48,562 bases of DNA from Candidatus Woesearchaeota archaeon (GTDB lineage Archaea > Nanobdellota > Nanobdellia > Woesearchaeales > WJIZ01), in assembly GCA_018221205.1 (NCBI GenBank), contig JAAOYF010000016.1:1-48562 (forward strand), read 5' to 3'. The position numbers and the translations under genes are program-made. This document shows positions 32,153 through 42,039 of this stretch, in pieces (positions within the stretch are counted from its first letter, which is position 1; each line of letters opens with the position of its first letter). Under the pieces are notes generated by a model. That model made no database searches, was not told where the DNA came from, and saw only the letters and a list, made by a program, of their open reading frames with translations.

Positions 32153-32548
32153 TTAACTGATAGCCAGAGAATTATTTGTCAACGCAAGATAATCAGAGAG
32201 ATCCATGTGGATGAGGCCTTCACAATTTACAGAAGCGTTGATTATGGACTGGGTGAATCCGACAGCGACGATGGTGAAATAGACAAGATAGAGTATCAAT
32301 AGTGCGCCTGCGATCCTCTTGTTCTTTATCCTCTCAAAGATGAACGGGAAGAGCAACGCAATATATAATAGGATCATGTTTAATTGGATAAAGTCGGGCC
32401 ATTTGCAGGTCTTGATATAGACACCTGCCTGAAACACAATCAATAGAAGAGAGGTGACGATGAAAAATTTGTTATCGCGCAGCCATTTGTGCTGCTGCAG
32501 CAATGATTTCACTCGTTTCGGAGATTTCTTAGCAGCTTTCTTTTCCAT
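32153..32548 (-). CDS. Small multi-spanning membrane protein, unknown
   Basis: 131 aa. A basic N-terminus (MEKKAAKKSPKRVKSLL) is followed by three hydrophobic segments: FFIVTSLLLIVFQAGVYI, MILLYIALLFPFIF and AGALLILYLVYFTIVAVGF. The basic start predicts the N-terminus inside. No family recognised. A minus-strand TATA CTTTAAATAC at about 32580-32571 lies 25 nt before the ATG. The gene ends 7 nt from the tRNA-Tyr 3' end and is divergent from the fumarase gene. Confidence 0.7.
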   Translation of the reverse strand: MEKKAAKKSPKRVKSLLQQHKWLRDNKFFIVTSLLLIVFQAGVYIKTCKWPDFIQLNMILLYIALLFPFIFERIKNKRIAGALLILYLVYFTIVAVGFTQSIINASVNCEGLIHMDLSDYLALTNNSLAIS

Positions 32549-32570
32549 CCACCATCATTTCTCCCCTTTG

Positions 32571-32610
32571 TATTTAAAGTTTTTGGCAGATTAAAGACAC
32601 AACTTTTTTA
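32571..32610. promoter_or_regulatory. Divergent promoters: membrane protein (-) and fumarase-family gene (+)
   Basis: Minus-strand CTTTAAATAC at 32580-32571 and plus-strand AACTTTTTTAATG at about 32598-32610 are each about 25-30 nt from their start codons (32548 and 32635). Confidence 0.5.
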
Positions 32611-32634
32611 ATGACTTTCGGGATACTAGCTGTG

Positions 32635-34023
32635 ATGAAATACCGCAAGGAGAAAGATTCTCTAGGAGAACTAAGCGTCCCTAAAAAAGCATATTTCGGG
32701 GTGCATTCTACGCGGTCGTTGCAGAATTTCAAGATAAGCAACTTGCGATGGCATCCTGAACTGATCAAGGCCATTGTCCAATTGAAATTGGCATGCTGCA
32801 GGGCAAACATCGATCTTGGATTGTTAGATGGGAAAAAAGCCAGAGCAATCCAAAAAGCGTCTTATGATATCCTTCGTGGAAAATTCACTGATCAATTTCC
32901 CTTAGATATCTTTCAGGCCGGTTCTGGAACGAGTACGAACATGAATGTCAATGAAGTTTTGGGCAATAGGGCTTCTGAAATTCTCGGAAAGAAAAAAGGG
33001 AGCAAGTTTGTGCATCCGAACGATGATGTCAATAAAGGGCAGTCGACGAATAATGTCATTCCGTCGTCGATAAGAGTTGCGGCGCTTACTCTGTTGCCAG
33101 GATTAGTTGATGAACTTGGGAAGCTGCAGAAGGCATTTCATTCGAAAGCGAATGAATTCGACCCTGTCCTCAAATCTGGCAGGACACATCTGCAGGATGC
33201 GGTCCCGATGACCTTAGGGCAGGAATTCAATGCTTACTCAAGTGCTTTGAAAAAACATATCCAACGATTGCACGACACAAAAAAGTTCATCCGTGTTTTG
33301 GGTATAGGCGGCAATGCAGTGGGCACAGGTCTGAATACCTCGCCTAGATTCAGGGGATTGATCATCAAGCATCTGAAGAAAGAAATGAAGCTTGGATTTC
33401 AAGTCAGCAAAAATGGTATTGAAAGCACACAATTCCTAACTGATATGGCTTCTTTGTCGAGCATCCTTAAGAATACTGCTCTTGATATCAATAAAATTGC
33501 GAATGACCTCAGGCTGCTCTCTTCAGGACCGAAGACAGGATTGAATGAAATCATCCTGCCAGCGGTCGAACCCGGAAGCTCGATCATGCCTGGAAAGATA
33601 AACCCAAGCATCTGTGAAGCTGTCAATATGGCATGCTATCAGATCATAGGCAATGATCAGACCATCAGCCTTTCTTGTGCAGCCGGGAATCTTGATCTGA
33701 ACACCCATATGCCTGTCATCGGGCATAACCTCATCGAATCGATGAAGATCTTAAGGAACAGCGCAAAAACATTTGCAGAGAAATGCGTACAAGGAATCAA
33801 GGCCAACAAAGAGCAATGCCAATGGTATGTCGAGAATTCGATGGCATTGGCGACTGCGTTGAATCCTTATCTTGGTTATGATACTGCCGCCGCCCTAGTG
33901 AAAGAATCATTGAAGTCTCAAAAAACGATCAAACAACTTGTTCTCGAGAAAGGCCTTATGAAGAAAGATGAATTGGATAAGGTATTGGATCCGAAGAAGC
34001 TTACCAAACCAAATCTAAAATAA
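32635..34023 (+). CDS. Class II fumarase / aspartase superfamily enzyme
   Basis: 462 aa from the ATG at 32635, placed about 28 nt after the TATA; an ATG at 32611 lies too close to it. The superfamily signature GSSIMPGKINPS (catalytic loop Ser) is intact, as are SGRTHLQDAVPMTLGQEF, AGSGTSTNMNVNEVLGNRAS and HPNDDVNKGQSTNNVIPSS. Some blocks read like fumarase (PGKxNP, NDDVNK) and others like aspartate ammonia-lyase (GTSTNMN, LSSGPKTGLNEI, YFGVHSTRSLQNF). It interconverts fumarate with malate, or with aspartate plus ammonia. With glutamate dehydrogenase nearby, either would fit amino-acid catabolism. Subtype not resolved from sequence reading. Confidence 0.85.
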   Translation: MKYRKEKDSLGELSVPKKAYFGVHSTRSLQNFKISNLRWHPELIKAIVQLKLACCRANIDLGLLDGKKARAIQKASYDILRGKFTDQFPLDIFQAGSGTSTNMNVNEVLGNRASEILGKKKGSKFVHPNDDVNKGQSTNNVIPSSIRVAALTLLPGLVDELGKLQKAFHSKANEFDPVLKSGRTHLQDAVPMTLGQEFNAYSSALKKHIQRLHDTKKFIRVLGIGGNAVGTGLNTSPRFRGLIIKHLKKEMKLGFQVSKNGIESTQFLTDMASLSSILKNTALDINKIANDLRLLSSGPKTGLNEIILPAVEPGSSIMPGKINPSICEAVNMACYQIIGNDQTISLSCAAGNLDLNTHMPVIGHNLIESMKILRNSAKTFAEKCVQGIKANKEQCQWYVENSMALATALNPYLGYDTAAALVKESLKSQKTIKQLVLEKGLMKKDELDKVLDPKKLTKPNLK

Positions 34024-34050
34024 TATATATACTGCTGCATCACCTTGTCC

Positions 34051-34311
34051 ATGAAAGTCAGCAGTGCACTGCTCCTGTTCTTTATCTCGTTATTTATTAT
34101 TGTTATGGGCAGCATCCTGACTGTTTCGATCATCTATCTGTTCTTCGGCATACCATTATTGGTCATCGGAGTATTGCTTCTTCTTCTTAGTGTCTTTTCT
34201 TTCTTTACGGGAACTTTAGGCGGATTATTCTCTTTATTCAGCCGAAAAAAGAAGAAAAAGGGCAGGATTGTCGATTTAAAAGAGAAAAACGGTGTTTTTC
34301 AGGCTAAATGA
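34051..34311 (+). CDS. Small two-helix membrane protein
   Basis: 86 aa from the ATG at 34051, about 25 nt after the TATA AATAATATATATAC. Two long hydrophobic stretches (SSALLLFFISLFIIVMGS and IIYLFFGIPLLVIGVLLLLL, running on) are followed by a strongly basic SRKKKKKGR, which would lie inside the cell, and a short tail. No family recognised. Confidence 0.65.
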   Translation: MKVSSALLLFFISLFIIVMGSILTVSIIYLFFGIPLLVIGVLLLLLSVFSFFTGTLGGLFSLFSRKKKKKGRIVDLKEKNGVFQAK

Positions 34312-34429
34312 CCCTGATTTATACTGAAAAAACCGAAAGCTTTAAGAATAGGTTAGAAACTACTTGGTGAGATGGTCAGTAACTTTTCTTATAGTTAGTC
34401 TTATATCATCTAGCTATAGGAATACACAT

Positions 34430-34557
34430 GCCCTGGTAGTGTAGTGGCCTATCATGGAGCCCTGTCGAGCGTCCTCGTGGGGAAGCGCAAAAAGGCTCCG
34501 ACCCGGGTTCAATATGGCTTTAACTTTGGTAGAGTCTTGAAAGTCCCGGCCGGGGCG
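34430..34557 (+). tRNA. tRNA-Asp(GTC) with two introns, one in the T-loop
   Basis: Acceptor GCCCTGG pairs with CCGGGGC (34550-34556), discriminator G as expected for Asp. D-arm GTGT...TCAT. Anticodon stem GAGCC/GGCTC, loop C-T-GTC-G with GTC at 34464-34466. A 25-nt intron (34468-34492) sits at 37/38. T-stem CCGGG (34503-34507) pairs with CCCGG (34545-34549); the T-loop TTCAAT|T is split by a 30-nt intron, 34514-34543, at 59/60. Its bulge-helix-bulge repeats that of tRNA-Pro: TTCA pairs with TGAA, bulges AT/A and AG/T, and an intron stem GGCTTT/AGAGTC. Confidence 0.9.
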
Positions 34558-34564
34558 TTTATTT

Positions 34565-34688
34565 GGGCCGGTAGCTCAGCCTGGCTAGAGCACTTGACTT
34601 TTATTGGAGGCGAAGCATCCAATCCATTGGAAGAACTTCGTTTTCCAAAGTAATCAAGGGGTCGCGAGTTCGAATCTCGTCCGGCCCA
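34565..34688 (+). tRNA. tRNA-Lys(TTT) with intron
   Basis: Acceptor GGGCCGG pairs with CCGGCCC (34681-34687), discriminator A. D-arm GCTC-AGCCTGGCTA-GAGC. Anticodon stem CTTGA/TCAAG, loop C-T-TTT-A with the anticodon at 34600-34602. A 49-nt intron (34604-34652) sits at 37/38 with a perfect central helix (CTTT pairs with AAAG) and 3-nt bulges. T-arm GCGAG-TTCGAAT-CTCGT, undivided. It lies 7 nt after tRNA-Asp and 9 nt before rpoH, so all three may share a transcript. Confidence 0.94.
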
Positions 34689-34697
34689 TTAGCAACA

Positions 34698-34943
34698 ATG
34701 GCAAAACAAGCATTCGATATAAGGAAGCATAATTTAGTACCTAAGCATGCTAAAGTGAGCGATAGAGAAAAGAAGACCCTTCTGGAAAAATATAATATCT
34801 CTGTCTATGACTTGCCATTGATCAGGAAGAATGATCCTGGGTTAGTGGGTGTTGATGTCAAACCAGGTGATATAGTGAAGATCATAAGACAAAGCCCGAC
34901 CGCAGGAGAGGCTGTCTATTATAGGTGCGTCATCAATGTCTAG
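34698..34943 (+). CDS. rpoH: DNA-directed RNA polymerase subunit H
   Basis: 81 aa, the normal archaeal size, equivalent to the C-terminal domain of eukaryotic Rpb5. FDIRKHNLVPKHAKVSDREK, then LPLIRKNDPGL and GDIVKIIRQSPTAGEAVYYR, are diagnostic. First gene of the polymerase operon; its end overlaps rpoB'' by 8 nt. It starts directly after tRNA-Lys without a separate TATA box that I can see. Confidence 0.96.
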   Translation: MAKQAFDIRKHNLVPKHAKVSDREKKTLLEKYNISVYDLPLIRKNDPGLVGVDVKPGDIVKIIRQSPTAGEAVYYRCVINV

Positions 34944-36423
34944 AAGCAAAATACTCATGGAGAAATATTTCAAGCAACAGAGCTTCATCGATTCTGATAT
35001 AGGGTCTTTCAATAATCTAGTCGAGAAGGAGATCAGTGGCATCATCAACGAGAACAAGGATATCGAGCCTACGATCATCCCTCAAAACATCGACAGCTTC
35101 AAGATCCGGTTTGATCGAATCTGGGTCACCAAACCAGAGATCACTGAAGCAGACGGCTCAAAACGAAATATCTACCCTGCTGAGGCGAGGCTGAGAAAGA
35201 TAACCTATTCTGCCCCGATCTTCGTCGAGGTCAGTGCACATATCAACGATGTGCAGCGGGAGTCCTTGACTACACAGATCGGAAATCTTCCTATCATGCT
35301 CAAGAGCAATAACTGCCACCTGTCTAAATTGAGCAGGGAGGAGTTGATTTCAAAAGGAGAAGATCCTGAAGATCCGGGAGGCTATTTCATCATCAACGGC
35401 ACAGAGAAAGTTCTGGTGCATATTGAGGATCTTGCCCCTAACCGTGTTTTGGTAGAGAAAGATACTACCAGTCCGAATAAATTCACCGGAAAGATATTCT
35501 CAGAGAGGGGAAGTTTCAAGATTCCCCATACACTGAAGAAGATGAATGACGGCATATTCTATCTCTCTTTCACCAGGGTGAAGAAAATCCCTATCATCAT
35601 GGTCATCAAGGCTTTGGGCCTTCTTAAAGATGAAGATATCATGAAGTTCATCAGCTCTGACAAGACCGCCGATGAAGTCGTCATCAACCTCTATGAGTTC
35701 GTGACCGTGAAAGCAGAAGAAGAGGCGATCGATTACATCGCAAGAAAGATCGGCATCACACAGACAAAAGAGATCAGAATAGAACGTATGAGTGAGATCC
35801 TTGACAAATATCTGCTGCCACATCTTGGCACCGAGAAGAAGGACAGGATCTACAAGGCATATAATCTCTGTAAATTCCTGAAGAAATATATCCTCGTCAG
35901 CAACAAAGAGCTGCCCCTTGATGATAAAGATCATTATATGAACAAGAAACTGAAATTGTCGGGAGATCTGCTCTCTGATCTCTTGAGGGTCAATTTTAAG
36001 GTCCTTATCGGAGATCTTCTCTATAATTTCCAGAGGATCGTGAAGAGGGGAAAATTCCCTTCTATCAAGGCCATCATCAGGGAGAAACTCCTTACACAAA
36101 GAATAGATTCTGCTATGGCTACCGGTAACTGGGTCGGAGGCAGGAAAGGAATCTCACAGAGAATCCAACGATTGAATTTCTTGGAGACCTTGTCGCATCT
36201 GCAACGAGTCGTCTCCCCTCTCAGTGCGTCGCAGGAAAATTTCGAAGCAAGGGCATTACATTCAACACATCTAGGAAGACTATGCCCTATCGAGACTCCT
36301 GAAGGTACAAATATCGGCCTGCGAAAGAACCTTTCCCTATTGACTTCTATCTCAGGAAACAGCTCTGAAGAGGAAGTGATGAAAAGCCTGAGCAATCTCG
36401 GCATGAAGACGGTGAAACTATGA
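34936..36423 (+). CDS. rpoB2: RNA polymerase subunit B'' (N-terminal half of B)
   Basis: 495 aa. Protrusion and lobe regions are visible: QQSFIDSDIGSFNNLVEKEI, GYFIINGTEKVLVHIEDLAP, TGNWVGGRKGISQRI and the fork region LGRLCPIETPEGTNIGLRKN near the C-terminus. It ends at the usual split point of the B subunit seen in methanogens and some other archaea. The stop is within an ATGA overlap with rpoB'. Split B is informative for lineage. Confidence 0.95.
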   Translation: MSRSKILMEKYFKQQSFIDSDIGSFNNLVEKEISGIINENKDIEPTIIPQNIDSFKIRFDRIWVTKPEITEADGSKRNIYPAEARLRKITYSAPIFVEVSAHINDVQRESLTTQIGNLPIMLKSNNCHLSKLSREELISKGEDPEDPGGYFIINGTEKVLVHIEDLAPNRVLVEKDTTSPNKFTGKIFSERGSFKIPHTLKKMNDGIFYLSFTRVKKIPIIMVIKALGLLKDEDIMKFISSDKTADEVVINLYEFVTVKAEEEAIDYIARKIGITQTKEIRIERMSEILDKYLLPHLGTEKKDRIYKAYNLCKFLKKYILVSNKELPLDDKDHYMNKKLKLSGDLLSDLLRVNFKVLIGDLLYNFQRIVKRGKFPSIKAIIREKLLTQRIDSAMATGNWVGGRKGISQRIQRLNFLETLSHLQRVVSPLSASQENFEARALHSTHLGRLCPIETPEGTNIGLRKNLSLLTSISGNSSEEEVMKSLSNLGMKTVKL

Positions 36424-38222
36424 GCGAGGTCTATCTTAACAATAAATTAGCAGGCGAAGTAGATAACCCTCAAGAGATCGTCGAGCAGTTCAGAGAGCAG
36501 AGAAGGAAGGGAGAGATCTCTCCGAATGCGAATATCTTTTTCAATGAACTCACCAAAGACGTCTATGTCGAGACACAAAAAGGAAGGGCGCGAAGGCCTT
36601 TAATTGTGGTCAAAGACGGCAGACCCCTCATAACAGAGGAACACCTGAAGAAACTTGAGAAGGATGAGATGCAATGGCAGGACCTTCTTCAAGAGGGGCT
36701 CATCGAATATCTCGACGCAGGCGAGGAAGAGAATTGCTATGTCGCCTTTATCGAGGACCAACTGACACCTGATCATACCCATCTTGAGATATCTCCATTG
36801 AGCATGCTCGGCCTGACAGCTTCTCTCGTCCCTTACGGTAACTTTAACCAGAGCACGAGACTGAATGCAGGCGCGAAGAACCAGAAACAGGCTGTAGGAT
36901 TCTACGCCGCTAACTTTTCTGTCCGCATGGATATGGATGTCAACCTACTCCATTATCCTCAAAAACCTATTGTGCAGACCATGATGCATGACATCTGGAA
37001 CTTCGACCAGCATGCTGCTGGCCAGAACATCGTCGTTGCTATCATGTCGTATAAAGGATATAATATGGAGGACGCGATTGTCCTGAACAGGGGAAGCCTG
37101 GACAGAGGTTTCGGACGATCGACCTATTATCGGCCAAGTCTCGCAGAGGAATTGCGCTATGCAGGGGGCCTGGTAGATGAGATCAGCATCCCGGACAAAG
37201 ATGTCAAAGGATACAAGTCAGAGAAGGATTATAGGTTCTTAGAAGGAGACGGCATCATCTATCCTGAGGCGGTCGTACGAGAAGGAGATGTCATCATCGG
37301 AAAGACCTCTCCGCCACGATTCTTAAGCTCATTAGACGAATACAGCATCGCCTCTTCAACAAGACGGGAAAGTTCTGTTGCGTTGAGGCACGGCGAAAAA
37401 GGCATCATCGATTTTGTCTTGATTACAGAGAACGAAGAAGGCAACAGATTGATCCAAGTGAGGGTGAGAGACCCCAGAACCCCAGAAATAGGGGATAAAT
37501 TCACATCACGGCATGGTCAAAAAGGAGTTGTCGGCCTGATCGTTCCTGCTGAAGACATGCCCTTCTCTTCATCCGGCATCACTCCAGATATCATCTTTTC
37601 TCCTCACGGCATTCCAAGCAGAATGACCATTGCCCATCTTATTGAATTATTGGGCGGAAAAGTGGGAGCGTTATCAGGAAGATATATCAACGGAACCACT
37701 TTTGATGCAGAGCCCGAAGATGCTCTTCGGAAAGAACTGCTCAACCTCGGATTCAAAGAGAACGGTATGGAGACCTTCTATAACGGAGAGACAGGTGAGC
37801 GGATGGTCGCACAGATCTATGCGGGCAACATGTATTATCTCAAGCTCAAGCATATGGTCGCCAATAAATTACATTCACGAGCACGAGGGCCGATCCAGCT
37901 CTTGACCAGACAGCCTACTGAAGGACGTGCGAAAGAAGGCGGTCTGCGATTAGGAGAGATGGAGAAGGATACCTTTATCGCACACGGCGCTTCACTTCTC
38001 TTAAAAGAGAGATTTGATTCAGACCGAACCATTGTTCCGGTCTGCGAAGAGTGCGGATTGATCGCAGTGAGCGATGAATTCAGGAACAGGAGCTATTGTC
38101 CTTTATGCGGAGACACTGTCGAGATCAATAATATCGATATCAGCTATGCGTTCAAGCTTATCCTTGATGAATTCAAGAGCTTAGGCATCTATCCTAAATT
38201 ACAATTGGAGTCGAAGTACTGA
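36420..38222 (+). CDS. rpoB1: RNA polymerase subunit B' (C-terminal half of B)
   Basis: 600 aa. It carries the hybrid-binding and active-site side of B: NMEDAIVLNRGSLDRGFGRS, the basic GDKFTSRHGQKGVVG (active-centre lysine/histidine region), GRAKEGGLRLGEMEKD and a zinc ribbon CEECG...CPLCG. Its ATG overlaps the rpoB'' stop (ATGA), and its TGA shares one base with the rpoA' ATG (TGATG). Confidence 0.96.
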   Translation: MSEVYLNNKLAGEVDNPQEIVEQFREQRRKGEISPNANIFFNELTKDVYVETQKGRARRPLIVVKDGRPLITEEHLKKLEKDEMQWQDLLQEGLIEYLDAGEEENCYVAFIEDQLTPDHTHLEISPLSMLGLTASLVPYGNFNQSTRLNAGAKNQKQAVGFYAANFSVRMDMDVNLLHYPQKPIVQTMMHDIWNFDQHAAGQNIVVAIMSYKGYNMEDAIVLNRGSLDRGFGRSTYYRPSLAEELRYAGGLVDEISIPDKDVKGYKSEKDYRFLEGDGIIYPEAVVREGDVIIGKTSPPRFLSSLDEYSIASSTRRESSVALRHGEKGIIDFVLITENEEGNRLIQVRVRDPRTPEIGDKFTSRHGQKGVVGLIVPAEDMPFSSSGITPDIIFSPHGIPSRMTIAHLIELLGGKVGALSGRYINGTTFDAEPEDALRKELLNLGFKENGMETFYNGETGERMVAQIYAGNMYYLKLKHMVANKLHSRARGPIQLLTRQPTEGRAKEGGLRLGEMEKDTFIAHGASLLLKERFDSDRTIVPVCEECGLIAVSDEFRNRSYCPLCGDTVEINNIDISYAFKLILDEFKSLGIYPKLQLESKY

Positions 38223-40903
38223 TGGCAGAAGAAGAAAAGGAAACAAAACAGGAAGAGATAGCCCAGGAAGAGGCGGTTCAGGAAAAGGAAGTCCAGGAAA
38301 AAGTCCGGATCGAAGAACCTGAGCCAGTAGTGAGCAAGAGAGTCGGCTCCATACAGTTTTCAGTCTTTTCTCCAAAGAAGATCAAGAAGATGAGTGCAGC
38401 TAAGATAGTCACTCCTGAGCTTTATGATAAAGAAGGTTATCCTGTCGACGGCGGCCTGATGGACATCCGTCTGGGAGTCATCGATCCAGGATTGAAATGC
38501 AAGACGTGCGGAAGCAAACTGAAAGAATGTGCAGGCCATTTCGGTTATATTGAATTGGCCAGGCCAGTCGTCCATATCAAATTTGTCAATCTTATCCTCA
38601 GTCTTTTGAAAAGCACCTGTAGAGGATGCGGCCGAGTGCTCATCCCTGAGAACAAGATTGCGAAGGCAAAGAATGAACTCGACAGCATCGAGAGAGAATC
38701 AGGAATAGAGGCAAGAAGAAAACATATCCGAATCATCATCAGCAATCTGAAGACCATCAATAAATGTCCTCACTGCAAGTCAAAGCAGATGAAAATCACG
38801 CTAGAAAAGCCTACCACATTCCTAGAGGCTGAGAAAAGAGTGAATCCTATTGAGATAAGGGTAAGGCTTGAAAAGATTCCAGATGACGATGTATTCCTGT
38901 TCGGCATGAATCCAAAATATATCAGGCCTGAATGGATGGTGCAGACGGTCATGGCCATCCCTCCAGTAACGATGAGGCCTTCCATCACCCTGGAAAGCGG
39001 TGAGAGAAGCGAAGACGATCTTACTCATAAATTGGGAGATATTGTCCGAATCAACCAAAGGCTGTTCGAGAATATCAATGCGGGCGCACCTGAAATCATC
39101 ATAGAAGACCTGTGGGATCTGCTCCAATATCACATCACTACCTTTTTTGACAATAGTGTCGCACAATTGCCTCCTGCACGCCATCGTTCTGGCCAGCCCT
39201 TGAAGACCATCACTGAGAGGATCAAGAGCAAAGAAGGAAGGATTAGGCATAATCTTGCAGGAAAAAGGACAAACTTTTCAGCGCGTACAGTCATCAGCCC
39301 GGATCCTATGCTGAAACTGAATGAAGTAGGAGTGCCTCGGATAATGGCGATGAAGCTTACTCTTCCTGAGCGTGTGAACGAGTGGAATGTTGAATATCTC
39401 AAGAAGTTCGTCGAGAAAGGTCCTACTGAATACCCAGGGGCTAATTATGTCATCAGGCCGGACGGCAAGAAGAAAAAGATAACTGATGAGACCAAGGAAG
39501 CCTCTTTGGAAGAATTGCAGCCAGGCTATACTGTCGAGAGACATCTGCTTGACGGTGATATTGCATTGTTCAACAGGCAGCCTTCTTTACATAGGATGTC
39601 TATGATGTGCCACAGAATAAGGGTTCTGCCAGGCAAAACCCTTCGGCTGAATCCGGCAGTATGCCATCCTTATAATGCAGACTTTGACGGAGACGAGATG
39701 AATCTCCATATCCCTCAGACCGAAGAAGCCAGGACTGAAGCTGAGATATTGATGGAAGTACAGACACAGCTTATCTCTCCACGATACGGCTTGAGCGTCA
39801 TCGGCTGCGTGCAGGATGCGATCTCAGGAAATTATATTCTTACCAAGATGCTCAACTTCAGCCGTGAAGACGCTGTTGATGTGCTGATCCATTCAGGAGT
39901 GACTGATTTTTCCAACCTGTCTCGAAAAGAGAAAATCTCTGGCAGAGAGGTCTTCTCAGCATTATTGCCTTCTGATTTCAACTTCACCGGCCATTCGAAG
40001 TTCAGGGACGACAAGGGCAATGATAGGGTCGTCATCACAAACGGCAAGCTTATCGAGGGAGTGATGGACCGGAATAACCTTGGAGAAGGCTCTGGATTGC
40101 TGCTCAGAAACATCCACAAGAGATATGGAAAAGAATTCACTATCCAGCTCATCGGAAACATCTTCAGATTGGGCATCGAAGTGTTATTGAGACATGGTTT
40201 TACCTCTGCTCTCTCTGATACTGATCTTCCTGAGGATGCGAAGAATAAAGTGCGAGAAGTATTGGATAATGCCAGACATGACGTGGATAATCTAATCGCC
40301 CAGTTCAAAGAGGGAAAGCTTGATGCATTCCCGGGAAAAACCGATGCAGAAACATTGGAATTGAAGATTTTAGAGTTACTGAATAAGGCACGAAATGCTG
40401 CCGGAGAATTGGTCACGAATTTCGCAGACAAGAACAGCCATACGATGATCATGGCACTGTCCGGAGCAAGAGGAAACTTGATCAATCTTGCGCAGATGGC
40501 TGCGTGCGTAGGTCAGCAGGCTTTGCGCGGAAGAAGGATCGATAAAGGATATCATGGCCGGACATTATCTTGCTATAGAAAAGGAGATCTACGGCCTGAT
40601 GCCCGTGGCTTCATCGGACATGGCTTCAAGGATGGATTACAGCCGGCACAGTTCTTTTTCGGAGCGATGACCGGCCGAGACAGTCTGATGGACACTGCTT
40701 TGAGAACACCTAAATCCGGTTATCTCTACAGGAGATTGGCGAATGCGATGCAGGATCTTAAGGTGGAATATGATTATACAGTGAGAGATGCCTCTGGAAA
40801 GATCATCCAGTTCGCGTATGGCGAAGACGGCATCGATGTCTCAAAATCTGAGAAAGGAACAATCAATGTCAAACGAATTGCGAAGACTGTAGGTGCAAAG
40901 TAA
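38222..40903 (+). CDS. rpoA1: RNA polymerase subunit A' with an acidic N-terminal extension
   Basis: 893 aa. Clamp zinc sites [17 protein letters not shown] and CRGCG...CPHC, and the catalytic [15 protein letters not shown] with three metal-binding aspartates. The normal archaeal start resembles [13 protein letters not shown], which here begins at about residue 39. Before it is a Glu/Gln/Lys-rich, low-complexity stretch ([18 protein letters not shown]). An in-frame GTG at 38330 (codon 37) could be the true start, but the ATG at 38222 is linked to the rpoB' stop, so the extension is probably translated. A' covers the N-terminal two thirds of bacterial beta prime. Confidence 0.95.
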   Translation: MAEEEKETKQEEIAQEEAVQEKEVQEKVRIEEPEPVVSKRVGSIQFSVFSPKKIKKMSAAKIVTPELYDKEGYPVDGGLMDIRLGVIDPGLKCKTCGSKLKECAGHFGYIELARPVVHIKFVNLILSLLKSTCRGCGRVLIPENKIAKAKNELDSIERESGIEARRKHIRIIISNLKTINKCPHCKSKQMKITLEKPTTFLEAEKRVNPIEIRVRLEKIPDDDVFLFGMNPKYIRPEWMVQTVMAIPPVTMRPSITLESGERSEDDLTHKLGDIVRINQRLFENINAGAPEIIIEDLWDLLQYHITTFFDNSVAQLPPARHRSGQPLKTITERIKSKEGRIRHNLAGKRTNFSARTVISPDPMLKLNEVGVPRIMAMKLTLPERVNEWNVEYLKKFVEKGPTEYPGANYVIRPDGKKKKITDETKEASLEELQPGYTVERHLLDGDIALFNRQPSLHRMSMMCHRIRVLPGKTLRLNPAVCHPYNADFDGDEMNLHIPQTEEARTEAEILMEVQTQLISPRYGLSVIGCVQDAISGNYILTKMLNFSREDAVDVLIHSGVTDFSNLSRKEKISGREVFSALLPSDFNFTGHSKFRDDKGNDRVVITNGKLIEGVMDRNNLGEGSGLLLRNIHKRYGKEFTIQLIGNIFRLGIEVLLRHGFTSALSDTDLPEDAKNKVREVLDNARHDVDNLIAQFKEGKLDAFPGKTDAETLELKILELLNKARNAAGELVTNFADKNSHTMIMALSGARGNLINLAQMAACVGQQALRGRRIDKGYHGRTLSCYRKGDLRPDARGFIGHGFKDGLQPAQFFFGAMTGRDSLMDTALRTPKSGYLYRRLANAMQDLKVEYDYTVRDASGKIIQFAYGEDGIDVSKSEKGTINVKRIAKTVGAK

Positions 40904-40904
40904 G

Positions 40905-42035
40905 ATGGGAGACCTCTATAAAGAATATATGGACAAACTGCCTGCTCGTGTGATGCAGGAACTGAAAGAGTATCTTCCAGGAAGCGTCAGCCAATCAAAG
41001 CTTCGGCAAGTTCTGGACAAGACTGTCGAAGAATATGAGGAATCAAAAGCCGCACCTGGAGAATGTATCGGCAATGTCAGCGCAGAATCCATCGGAGAGC
41101 CTGGCACGCAGATGACACTGAACACATTCCATTTTGCAGGAGTCGCAGAGATGAACGTCACTGTCGGCCTGCCACGTATCATCGAGATCCTTGACGGAAG
41201 AAAGGAACTGAGTACACCGTCTATGGAGATCTACCTGAACAAACCCTATTCACAAGGCAAGGATATCAAGAAACTCGCCCTTTCGGTAAAGGAGACACTC
41301 TTTAATGACATTGCAGTTGAATTCTTGATCAATATTGTGGACCTGTCCATCACCATTGTCTTGGATAGGGGTCAAATGAAGAGCGTAGGCCTTATCCCTT
41401 CTACTGTCGTCAACGCGATGAAGAAGCAGACTAAAGGGTATATTGTCAAAGCAGACAGCAATGAGATCATCCTCAAAAGCAGATCAAAGGACGTCAACCT
41501 GAACAATCTCTACAATACAAAAGAAAAGCTCAAGAAAGTGCATCTTAAGGGGATCAAAGGGGTCAAGCAAGTGCTTCCGGTCAAGAGAGGGGATGAATTC
41601 ATGATCATCACTGCAGGATCCAACCTGAAAGAGATATTGAGGCTTGATTTTGTCGACTCTTCACGGACAGTAACGAACAATGTCTTTGAGATCGCAAACG
41701 TCTTGGGAATAGAGGCTGCGCGTCAAGCCATCATCAACGAAGTCTTCGGCGTGATCGAGAACCAAGGCCTTAATGTAGATATCAGGCATATCATGCTTGT
41801 TGCGGATACAATGTGCACGACCAGCGTCATCAAGGGCATCACTAGGTACGGTGTTGTTTCCGAAAAGAGCTCTGTCCTGGCTCGAGCGTCATTCGAAACT
41901 CCAATCAAGCATATCATCAATGCTGCCCTAGTAGGGGAGATTGATTTCCTTGAATCGGTCGTCGAGAATATCATGATCAACCAGCCTGTGCCTGTCGGTA
42001 CAGGATTGCCAACTTTGGTCACAAAAGTGAAGTGA
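40905..42035 (+). CDS. rpoA2: RNA polymerase subunit A''
   Basis: 376 aa from the ATG at 40905, one base after the rpoA' stop; an ATG at 40893 would overlap A' and is less likely. [20 protein letters not shown] is the trigger-loop/bridge-helix region, and [20 protein letters not shown] is a conserved C-terminal block. Complements A' to form the beta-prime equivalent. The L30e gene follows after 4 nt. Confidence 0.96.
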   Translation: MGDLYKEYMDKLPARVMQELKEYLPGSVSQSKLRQVLDKTVEEYEESKAAPGECIGNVSAESIGEPGTQMTLNTFHFAGVAEMNVTVGLPRIIEILDGRKELSTPSMEIYLNKPYSQGKDIKKLALSVKETLFNDIAVEFLINIVDLSITIVLDRGQMKSVGLIPSTVVNAMKKQTKGYIVKADSNEIILKSRSKDVNLNNLYNTKEKLKKVHLKGIKGVKQVLPVKRGDEFMIITAGSNLKEILRLDFVDSSRTVTNNVFEIANVLGIEAARQAIINEVFGVIENQGLNVDIRHIMLVADTMCTTSVIKGITRYGVVSEKSSVLARASFETPIKHIINAALVGEIDFLESVVENIMINQPVPVGTGLPTLVTKVK

Positions 42036-42039
42036 GAAC

